Both the position numbers and the translations under genes were made by a program. 11,004 bases of DNA from an uncultured Clostridia bacterium (GTDB lineage Bacteria > Bacillota > Clostridia > UBA1381): NCBI GenBank assembly GCA_934487205.1, contig CAKSRS010000074.1, forward strand, positions 1 to 11,004. Reading direction: 5' to 3'. The notes beneath the pieces were generated by a model that had not been told where the DNA came from, ran no database searches, and saw only the letters and a program-made list of their open reading frames with translations. Positions 1-5,773 of this stretch are shown piece after piece; the first letter of the stretch is position 1, and each line of letters starts with the position of its first letter.

Positions 1-506
1 GTTATACGTTCAATCAATTCCGCCGATGTCTCATACTCACCGATTTTTGTCTTTTCGCAAAGCAGCATGTCGCCCGTATCGAGCCCCTCGTCCATGAGCA
101 TGGTGGTAACGCCCGTTTCCGCGTCGCCGTTTAAAACCGCCCACTGTACCGGCGCCGCTCCGCGCAATTTCGGCAAAAGCGATGCATGCACATTTATACA
201 GCCTTTTTTCGGATAATCTATAATATATTTCGGCAAAATTTTTCCGTATGCAACAACCGCAATCAAATCCGGTTCAAGTTCGTCCAAAATTGGCTGCAGT
301 TCGCCGCTTTTTATTTTTTCCGGCTGATAAACGGGTATGCCGAGTTCAATCGCTGCCGCCTTGACATCGGTCGGCATGAGTTTGTGCCCTCTGCCCTTCG
401 GTCTGTCCGGCTGACTAACCGCGCCGACAACATTCAGTCCGGCTGCGCAAAGCGCTCTCAGACATTCCGCCGCAATATCCGGTGTTCCCATAAACAAAAT
501 TTTCAT
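1..506 (-). CDS. fmt: Methionyl-tRNA formyltransferase, 3' end cut by the window edge
   Basis: Formylates the amino group of Met on initiator tRNA using 10-formyl-tetrahydrofolate, in the cytoplasm. The visible 168 residues are about the first half of a family that is usually near 310 residues, and they cover most of the Rossmann-like catalytic domain. Recognisable blocks are MKILFMGTP at the N-terminus, SQPDRPKGRG at about 31-40, YGKILP at 87-92, NVHASLLPKLRGAAP at 105-119 and DEGLDTGD at 139-146. N105, H107 and D143 fit the catalytic Asn-His-Asp trio known from the E. coli enzyme (by-eye alignment). The start is the ATG at 504-506 with GGAG six bases upstream. An in-frame ATG at 516-518 overlaps that SD and has no SD of its own. 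It is last in the visible gene row, after def, which removes the formyl group that this enzyme adds. Confidence 0.97.
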   Translation of the reverse strand, partial: MKILFMGTPDIAAECLRALCAAGLNVVGAVSQPDRPKGRGHKLMPTDVKAAAIELGIPVYQPEKIKSGELQPILDELEPDLIAVVAYGKILPKYIIDYPKKGCINVHASLLPKLRGAAPVQWAVLNGDAETGVTTMLMDEGLDTGDMLLCEKTKIGEYETSAELIERI

Positions 507-602
507 ATCATTCTCCATCTCGCCGCGCTTGCGGCGGCATATATCTCAATGTGGAAAATACGCGTGCGGTTCTCTTGTTATCAATACGCCGCGTATTTTT
601 CA
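507..602 (-). promoter_or_regulatory. Structured leader between def and fmt
   Basis: A 96-base gap on the fmt side of the def stop. Reading the minus strand, an inverted repeat AATACGC/GCGTATT (583-597) directly follows the def stop. Its first arm can instead pair over a long range: AAAATACGCG (555-564) is a perfect 10-base inverted match to 590-599. Closer to fmt a perfect 6-bp hairpin, CGCCGC-AAGC-GCGGCG (521-536), ends four bases before the GGAG of the SD. The layout closely repeats that of the leader before def. A regulatory role is inferred; no named RNA family was recognised. Confidence 0.45.
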
Positions 603-1049
603 CTATTCTTCCTCGATAATTTTATCGGTAAACAATTCTCCGTTTAAGTGGTCATATTCGTGACAGAACGCCCTCGCCAAAAGTTCCGTTCCCGAAACCG
701 TAATTTTGTTTCCGCTGCGGTCAAATCCCTCAAGCGTAACCTCGTTCGGACGCTCGACATCGCCCCATACATCGGGGACGCTCAGACAGCCTTCCTGTCC
801 TATCTGCGACCCTTCCGCCTTAACAATAACCGGATTTACAATTTCTATCTTGCCTTCGCCTATATCTACCACGAATGCACGTTTCAATATACCCACCTGC
901 GGAGCGGCAAGTCCTACTCCGTCATGTTTTTGCATCGTTTCATACATGTCATCAAGCAAAATTGCAAGTTTTTTATCAAATACCTTGACTTCTTTGCATT
1001 TTTTTGTAAGAATTTCATCGCCTTTTTTTCGTATCTCTCTTAAAGCCAT
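603..1049 (-). CDS. def: Peptide deformylase
   Basis: Removes the N-formyl group from nascent proteins; a cytoplasmic metalloenzyme. The 148 residues match the usual length of Gram-positive type enzymes. All three diagnostic motifs are intact: GVGLAAPQ at 44-51, EGCLS at 86-90 (Cys88 is the metal ligand) and HEYDH at 130-134 (His130 and His134 bind metal, Glu131 is catalytic). The chosen start is the ATG at 1047-1049, giving MALREI, because GGAG lies six bases upstream and family members begin here. In-frame codons further upstream, including the ATG at 1059-1061, would add residues not typical of the family and have no SD. The gene lies between priA and fmt, the standard Bacillota order. It is separated from priA by a 124-base leader. 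Confidence 0.97.
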   Translation of the reverse strand: MALREIRKKGDEILTKKCKEVKVFDKKLAILLDDMYETMQKHDGVGLAAPQVGILKRAFVVDIGEGKIEIVNPVIVKAEGSQIGQEGCLSVPDVWGDVERPNEVTLEGFDRSGNKITVSGTELLARAFCHEYDHLNGELFTDKIIEEE

Positions 1050-1173
1050 TCCAAACTCCATTCCGCCGCATCGCGGCACAAATTATAGCGCGTGCAGCTT
1101 ACCTTCTTTTGCGGCAGCGGCGTATACCTATACCCCGAGCTTTAAAAGACAATAAGATGCGCAGCATATTTTC
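1050..1173 (-). promoter_or_regulatory. Structured leader between priA and def
   Basis: A gap of 124 bases with no gene. On the minus strand a small inverted repeat ATGC-TGC-GCAT (1157-1167) follows the priA stop and runs into a T-rich stretch, so it might attenuate transcription weakly. Nearer def come a GCACGCGC block (1088-1095), a TATAAT (1082-1087) without a recognisable -35, and a perfect hairpin GCCGC-GAT-GCGGC (1065-1077). The 3' arm of that hairpin runs into the SD segment. The 14 bases at 1056-1069 match 12 of the 14 at 513-526 before fmt. Function is inferred only from structure and repetition. Confidence 0.4.
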
Positions 1174-3603
1174 TCACACCATATTGTTGGGATTTTTGTC
1201 TATAACTACCGAAACATTTTCATAATTTGCATTTTTTCGGCATTGTTTTTCCGCAGCCGTAAGCGTTTCATTAATTATGTCACTGTTTTCACATTTTATC
1301 AGCATGCGGTAAATGTATTTATTTTTTATCTTGGAAATATATGCCGGAATCGGGCCGAGCAGCTGTGTTTTTTGCTGCTGCTTTTTAAGTCCTGCAAGCT
1401 GTTTTGCAAAAAATTTCGCACAATTCGCGGTCATGTTCTCATTTTTTCCCGAAAATATTACGGAAACAATCTCACAGAACGGCGGGTACCACATGGCTTT
1501 TCTTGCCAATATTTCCTCATTGTAAAAACCTCTGTAATCATGCTTTTGCATATACGTTACAGCTTTATTATCCGGACTGTAGGTCTGAATTATACTAAGT
1601 CCCTTTTCATCGGCACGCCCCGCGCGCCCCGTAACCTGCTCCAGCAGGGAAAAAGTCCGCTCCTGTGAACGGTAATCATCTATATTCAAAATCGTATCCG
1701 CCGATATTACGCCGACAAGCGTGACATTAGGGAAATCCAACCCTTTGGTAACCATCTGCGTACCTATCAGGATATCAATCTTTTCTTTTTCAAATTTGCT
1801 TAAAATCTGCTCATGCGCATGCTTGCGGCTTGTTGTATCAACGTCCATTCGTATGGTTGTTGCCGCCGGGAAAAGACTGTGTATCTCCTCCTCAACCTTC
1901 TGCGTTCCGCCGCCGAAATAGCGGATATATTTGCTTCCACACGAAGGGCACACCGTATAGTTTTTCTCGGTATGTCCGCAATAATGGCACCTCAGCGTAT
2001 CGTCATATTTATGATAAGTAAGCGAAATACTGCAATTCGGACATTCCGCTACAAACCCACATTTTCTGCATGATACAAAAGTGGAAAATCCGCGCCTGTT
2101 CAAAAACAGAATAGTTTGCTTGTGTCTTTCCAGATTTTCTGCAATCGCTTTTTGCAGCGTTACGCTTAAAACGGATTTATTTCCGTTTTCCAATTCTTCC
2201 CGAAGGTCGGTAACCACAACCTCCGGCATAGCATTATTATTGTAGCGATGCGTCATTTCCAAAAGTGTGATTTCTCCCTTTTGCGCCTTGTAATAGCTTT
2301 CTATTCTCGGCGTCGCCGACGCAAACAGCAGCATTGAACCGTATTGTTTGGCGCGAAATTCCGCAACTTCATGCGTGAAATAACGCGGCGTCATTTCCGA
2401 TTTGTAGGTCTGCTCATGCTCCTCATCAATAATGATAGCGCCTATATCGGTAAATGGTGCAAAAATTGCCGAACGTGCGCCGACCGCAATGTCTGCGGCG
2501 CCTTCCTTGATTTTTTTCCACTGGTCATATTTTTCACCGAGCGATAATCCGCTGTGAATTATGGCAACCCTGCTCCCAAAACGTCCCTTAAACCGCGATA
2601 CCATCTGCGGCGTCAGCGAAATTTCGGGGACAAGCACCATGGCTTGTCTGCCGCGGGCAAGCGTTTTTTCAATTATTTGCATGTACACTTCGGTTTTGCC
2701 GCTCCCGGTAACACCGTACAAAAGATACGGTTTGTATTCTCTCTTTTCAACGGTCTCCGACAATGCGGCAAGTACATTCGCTTGTTCCTCCGTCAGCTTT
2801 CTAGGCGGCTCTGGCTTGATCTCCGGCGACAATTCGCGAAATACCGGAATTTCAAAAGTTTCAATGTATCCTTTTTTTTCAAGCACACGCAGCGCGTTAT
2901 AATTTCCGCCAGAAAAATGCACCAAATCCGCAAGGGACAAATACTCACATTCCGACAGCAAATCCAGCATTTTCGCCTGTGCCGTTGCATTGGAACGCTC
3001 AAGATGCGCAAGAATTTGCGGGATTTCGCTTAATTCCGCCGTCACCCGCGCAACACTTACAAATTTATCGTTAATATTTCGGCTGCTGCGATATTCCGTG
3101 CGGACGGCACCCCGCTCATTCATGGAATTAAGATGAGCACGGATATTGTTTTCAAAATGCGACATAAGACGGTTTACTTCCATTTCGCCGTCATTTTCCG
3201 CCAAAATCTTGACTATCTCCGCCTGTGATTTTGTTGCCTTATCCACGTCCGTCAAAATTATATATTCATTTTGCACAACAGTTGTGCCTGTAGGCGCAAC
3301 GGCGTGGATTGCGTCGAGATACGTCACAAGATATTTTTCACGCAGCCACAGTATCAGCTCGCGCTGCTTTTCATCAAATACTCGGATATCCTTTGACAAG
3401 TTTATGATTGCCTTAAGTTTCTTCGCCCGCGATGTTTCCTTGACGCCCATGACATACGCTTCTTTAAGCTTGTTTCCCGCGCCGAACGGTACCGTTACGC
3501 ACGAGCCCGTGCCGACATTGCCGACAAGCACATCGGGGATTGTATAGTCAAAAAATTTATCGACATTTTTTGATGTATAATTAACAACTACCTCTGCAAT
3601 CAA
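1174..3603 (-). CDS. priA: Primosomal protein N' (replication restart helicase PriA)
   Basis: A 3'-5' superfamily 2 DNA helicase that recognises stalled forks and reloads the replisome. The protein has 809 residues, normal for the family. The N-terminal 3'BD region begins AEVVVNYTSKNVDKFFDYTIP, very like other Bacillota PriA. Walker A GVTGSGKT lies near 295-303, the Walker B DEEH near 392-395, an eight-cysteine zinc-binding insert (CRKCG, CPNC, CHYCG, CPSCG) at about 510-560, and helicase motif VI (TGRAGR) near 655. The start is a TTG at 3601-3603, ten bases after GGAGG (3614-3618). A TGA in the same frame ends two codons upstream (A-TGA-GCC-TTG), so no earlier in-frame start is available. 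The ATG nearer the SD (3608-3610) reads a different frame. Translation may therefore be deliberately low. It follows rpoZ after 19 bases. Confidence 0.97.
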   Translation of the reverse strand: MIAEVVVNYTSKNVDKFFDYTIPDVLVGNVGTGSCVTVPFGAGNKLKEAYVMGVKETSRAKKLKAIINLSKDIRVFDEKQRELILWLREKYLVTYLDAIHAVAPTGTTVVQNEYIILTDVDKATKSQAEIVKILAENDGEMEVNRLMSHFENNIRAHLNSMNERGAVRTEYRSSRNINDKFVSVARVTAELSEIPQILAHLERSNATAQAKMLDLLSECEYLSLADLVHFSGGNYNALRVLEKKGYIETFEIPVFRELSPEIKPEPPRKLTEEQANVLAALSETVEKREYKPYLLYGVTGSGKTEVYMQIIEKTLARGRQAMVLVPEISLTPQMVSRFKGRFGSRVAIIHSGLSLGEKYDQWKKIKEGAADIAVGARSAIFAPFTDIGAIIIDEEHEQTYKSEMTPRYFTHEVAEFRAKQYGSMLLFASATPRIESYYKAQKGEITLLEMTHRYNNNAMPEVVVTDLREELENGNKSVLSVTLQKAIAENLERHKQTILFLNRRGFSTFVSCRKCGFVAECPNCSISLTYHKYDDTLRCHYCGHTEKNYTVCPSCGSKYIRYFGGGTQKVEEEIHSLFPAATTIRMDVDTTSRKHAHEQILSKFEKEKIDILIGTQMVTKGLDFPNVTLVGVISADTILNIDDYRSQERTFSLLEQVTGRAGRADEKGLSIIQTYSPDNKAVTYMQKHDYRGFYNEEILARKAMWYPPFCEIVSVIFSGKNENMTANCAKFFAKQLAGLKKQQQKTQLLGPIPAYISKIKNKYIYRMLIKCENSDIINETLTAAEKQCRKNANYENVSVVIDKNPNNMV

Positions 3604-3622
3604 GGCTCATTTTCCTCCGAAA

Positions 3623-3841
3623 TTATTTGTTTTCGTCCAATTTAATCGGCTTATGCCCTACTTTGCCGGACGAAATCTCCATTATTGCCTCCGATACCGG
3701 ATTATCCGAGTCGCACGGCACAAGACATTCGCTGCCTTCACCGAGCATTCTTGCTCTTTTTGCCGCCATCGTTACCAAAATGTAACGGCATCCGTCCTCT
3801 ACACACTTCTCTAACGCACTGATTCCCGGTTTGATCATCAT
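3623..3841 (-). CDS. rpoZ: DNA-directed RNA polymerase omega subunit
   Basis: A small RNA polymerase subunit that helps assemble and stabilise beta'. The 72-residue length is typical of Clostridia-type omega. The conserved helix is visible as RYILVTMAAKRARML, and the N-terminus MMIKPGISALEKCV is family-like. Two consecutive ATG codons (3839-3841 and 3836-3838) are possible starts. The SD AAGGAGAG lies inside the last codons of gmk, and the first ATG is three bases past the gmk stop codon, which suggests translational coupling. The protein has no catalytic role of its own. In Bacillus the next gene would be coaBC; here it is priA. Confidence 0.93.
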   Translation of the reverse strand: MMIKPGISALEKCVEDGCRYILVTMAAKRARMLGEGSECLVPCDSDNPVSEAIMEISSGKVGHKPIKLDENK

Positions 3842-3843
3842 AA

Positions 3844-4449
3844 TTAATTCTCTCCTTTTATTTCTTCTAATAATTTTTCAATTAAAGCCTGTTTTTCGTT
3901 TGTTTCATTTATTATATCAAGCACATCGCCCACGCAGCGGTCAAGATTATCGTTAACTACCACATAATTATATTTCGGCAGCTGTGAAAATTCCCGTCTC
4001 GCCTCGCCGATTCTGTGCTTAATTTCCTCTTTATTCTCGCGCCCGCGCTCTATAAGACGCTTTTTCAGTTCCGCAATTGACGGCGGCACGACAAATATCA
4101 AAACCGCCTCCGGCATCTTTTGCTTAACTTTAAGCGCGCCCTGAACCTCGATTTCAAGAATAACATTTTTCCCGGCGGCTAACATATCCTCTACCGCCTT
4201 TTTCGGCGTACCGTAATAATTACCGCTGTAGACAGCGTATTCAAGCATTTGATTATTGTCAATCATCTGCTTGAATTTTTCCGCCGAGGTGTAAAAATAT
4301 GTAACACCGTCCTCCTCGCCCACTCGCTTATCGCGCGTTGTCGCGGATATTGACAGAAAAATATTGTCATGCTTAATCAGTTCGGTGCATACCGTTCCTT
4401 TTCCCGTTCCCGAAGGTCCGGACACTATAAACAGCGACCCTCTATTCAT
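3844..4449 (-). CDS. gmk: Guanylate kinase
   Basis: Phosphorylates GMP to GDP with ATP, in guanine nucleotide synthesis. The 201-residue product is the usual length. The P-loop GPSGTGKGT lies at 11-19. The GMP-binding region follows as SISATTRDKRVGEEDGVTYFY and EYAVYSGNYYGTPK, and the lid region carries RLIERGRENKEEIKHRI. The start is the ATG at 4447-4449, with GGGGAG seven bases upstream. It overlaps the remA stop by 8 bases (ATGAATAG), so the two are probably coupled. A TTG at 4471-4473 in the same frame would add eight basic residues, but it has a weaker start context and is not family-like. Confidence 0.97.
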   Translation of the reverse strand: MNRGSLFIVSGPSGTGKGTVCTELIKHDNIFLSISATTRDKRVGEEDGVTYFYTSAEKFKQMIDNNQMLEYAVYSGNYYGTPKKAVEDMLAAGKNVILEIEVQGALKVKQKMPEAVLIFVVPPSIAELKKRLIERGRENKEEIKHRIGEARREFSQLPKYNYVVVNDNLDRCVGDVLDIINETNEKQALIEKLLEEIKGEN

Positions 4450-4696
4450 CTTGCGTCTCCCCTTCCTGAGCAATTCTGTTAGAAAGCGTTTCCGGCTGCA
4501 GCGCCGACAAAATTATATGGTCGGAATCGGTTACAAGAACCGCCCTTGTACGCCTGCCGTATGTAGCGTTCACAAGCTTTCCTCTTTCGTCCGCCTCGCG
4601 TATTACACGCTTTATCGGCGCCGACTCCGGACTTATTACACAGATAATCCTGTCCCCCAATACCATGTTCCCGAATCCGATATTAATAAGTTTCAT
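4442..4696 (-). CDS. remA: RemA family extracellular matrix regulator (DUF370)
   Basis: In B. subtilis RemA is a DNA-binding activator of biofilm matrix and osmoprotection genes. The role here is inferred by homology. The 84 residues contain the hallmark stretches MKLINIGFGNMV, IICVISPESAPIKR, ATYGRRTRAV and SDHIILSALQPET, close to the B. subtilis protein from memory. The ATG at 4694-4696 is the first possible start because an in-frame TAA lies at 4700-4702. No SD lies within the usual distance. The nearest, AAAGGGG at 4725-4731, is set apart by a perfect hairpin (see the entry at 4706). The gene lies 58 bases after yicC and overlaps gmk by 8 bases. Confidence 0.95.
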   Translation of the reverse strand: MKLINIGFGNMVLGDRIICVISPESAPIKRVIREADERGKLVNATYGRRTRAVLVTDSDHIILSALQPETLSNRIAQEGETQDE

Positions 4697-4705
4697 ATAT
4701 TATAT

Positions 4706-4731
4706 GTACCGATTATGCGGTACGCCCCTTT
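4706..4731 (-). promoter_or_regulatory. Hairpin between SD and start codon of remA
   Basis: On the minus strand AAAGGGG (4725-4731) is followed by a perfect 6-bp stem, GTACCG-CATAAT-CGGTAC (4706-4723), and then nine AT-rich bases before the ATG. The linear SD-to-ATG distance is about 28 bases, too long for normal initiation. If the 18-base hairpin folds, the effective spacing falls to about 10. A structure-bridged ribosome binding site is therefore the likeliest reading. It would make remA translation sensitive to folding of this stem. Confidence 0.5.
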
Positions 4732-4754
4732 CAGTAAATTTTATGACGCCGCGG

Positions 4755-5633
4755 CTATTCGATATTCTGAATTTGCTCACGTAGTTTTTCTGTCTCGGCT
4801 TTCAGTTCAACAACCAGCCGCGCAATTTCAATATCATTTGCCTTTGAGCCTGTTGTGTTGATTTCACGATTAATTTCCTGAATGAGAAAATCAAGTTTTC
4901 TGCCCGCCGGCTCATTTGAGGCGGTAATCGCGTAAAATTCATCAAAATGGCTCGCAAGCCGCACAAGTTCTTCATTTACCGCAACCTTATCAGCAAAAAT
5001 CGCCGCTTCGGTTAAAATTCTGCTTTCGTCAATTTCCTTGCCGTCAAGGATTTCTTTAAGCTTTTCATACAGGCGTTCGCGATACTCTTTGACAGTCTGG
5101 GGTGAACGTTCTTCTATCTTTGCCGCAAGAGTTTTCATGTACTCGACGCGCTGTTCCAAATCCTTCTGTATCCTTTCACCCTCCCTCTCACGCATAGCCA
5201 TAAACGACGCCGCGGCGGGCTCCAATACCTTTTTCACACTCTGCCAGATTTCATCTTCATTCTCCGCTTTTTGCTCCGTAATGAATATATCAGGATAGCG
5301 CGCGAGTTTCATAACGGAAATGTCATCTGCAAGTCCGAGCTCATCACGAAGTGTTGTAAAGGCTTTCAAATAGCTTTTTGCAAGCTCGATATTTACAAGA
5401 ATTTCCTTGTCCGCCTGCTCATAGCTTTCAACCGCGATATTAATGTCAACTTTTCCGCGCGAAATAAATTCCGACGCAAATTTCCTGACCTTGTCCTCCA
5501 AAAAACCGTAATACCGCGGGACTTTTATCGTATAATCGGAATAGCGGTGATTTACCGATTTTATTTCGCATAAAATCTTTTTGCCGCCTTCTATGGCTTC
5601 GTTTCTGCCATATCCTGTCATGCTTTTTAACAC
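4755..5633 (-). CDS. yicC: YicC/YloC family endoribonuclease
   Basis: Members of this family (YicC in E. coli, YloC in B. subtilis; YicC_N and DUF1732 domains) are endoribonucleases linked to small-RNA and mRNA turnover. The 292-residue product has the expected length. The N-terminus SMTGYGR and the block EIKSVNHRYSDYTIKVPR match YicC_N. The C-terminus QEINREINTTGSKANDIEIA to LREQIQNIE matches DUF1732. The chosen start is the GTG at 5631-5633 (fMet-LKSMTGYGR), because the family begins just before SMTG. GGGTGA six or so bases upstream can pair with 16S rRNA. ATG at 5652-5654 is possible but lacks an SD. It is first in the yicC-remA-gmk-rpoZ-priA-def-fmt row. Confidence 0.94.
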   Translation of the reverse strand: MLKSMTGYGRNEAIEGGKKILCEIKSVNHRYSDYTIKVPRYYGFLEDKVRKFASEFISRGKVDINIAVESYEQADKEILVNIELAKSYLKAFTTLRDELGLADDISVMKLARYPDIFITEQKAENEDEIWQSVKKVLEPAAASFMAMREREGERIQKDLEQRVEYMKTLAAKIEERSPQTVKEYRERLYEKLKEILDGKEIDESRILTEAAIFADKVAVNEELVRLASHFDEFYAITASNEPAGRKLDFLIQEINREINTTGSKANDIEIARLVVELKAETEKLREQIQNIE

Positions 5634-5664
5634 ATACTTCACCCACTTTACCATTATTCTAATC

Positions 5665-5675
5665 ATTATACCACA
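5665..5675 (-). promoter_or_regulatory. Extended -10 promoter for the yicC operon
   Basis: On the minus strand the sequence TGTGGTATAAT gives a consensus -10 (TATAAT, 5665-5670) with an upstream TG extension. At 17 bases further there is no good -35 (TGTTAT), so it would rely on the extended -10 and the AT-rich DNA upstream. It lies about 32 bases before the GTG start of yicC and is the only evident promoter for the seven-gene row. Confidence 0.6.
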
Positions 5676-5722
5676 TTTTTTTGTAAAATAACATACTTTT
5701 TTCAAAAATTTTTTAATTTTTT

Positions 5723-5751
5723 TTGATTTTTTACATTTTTTATGTTATACT
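5723..5751 (+). promoter_or_regulatory. Sigma-A type promoter for rqcH
   Basis: TTGATT (5723-5728), a 17-base spacer and TATACT (5746-5751) with a TGT extension just upstream of the -10. The predicted start of transcription is near 5758, a few bases before the GGAGG SD at 5760-5764, so the leader is very short. T-tracts spaced about 9-12 bases apart (5697-5741) cover the region shared with the divergent yicC promoter and may bend the DNA. Confidence 0.65.
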
Positions 5752-5773
5752 ATTGTTGCGGAGGTAGAAAATT

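Noticed and set aside
1082..1087. TATAAT in the def leader as an internal promoter
   Set aside because: No recognisable -35 at 16-18 bases and no TG extension; it is kept only as a note in the leader entry.
706..1155. 149-codon plus-strand frame opposite def
   Set aside because: It is antisense to the clear deformylase gene and its leader, has no SD, and its composition follows from the def codons.
4450..4473. TTG start extending gmk by eight residues
   Set aside because: The ATG at 4447-4449 has a better placed SD (GGGGAG) and matches the family start; the extension is basic and atypical.
5634..5705. Upstream starts that extend yicC by up to 24 residues
   Set aside because: The region holds the yicC promoter (TATAAT at 5665-5670), and the family starts at SMTG, so the GTG at 5631-5633 is preferred.
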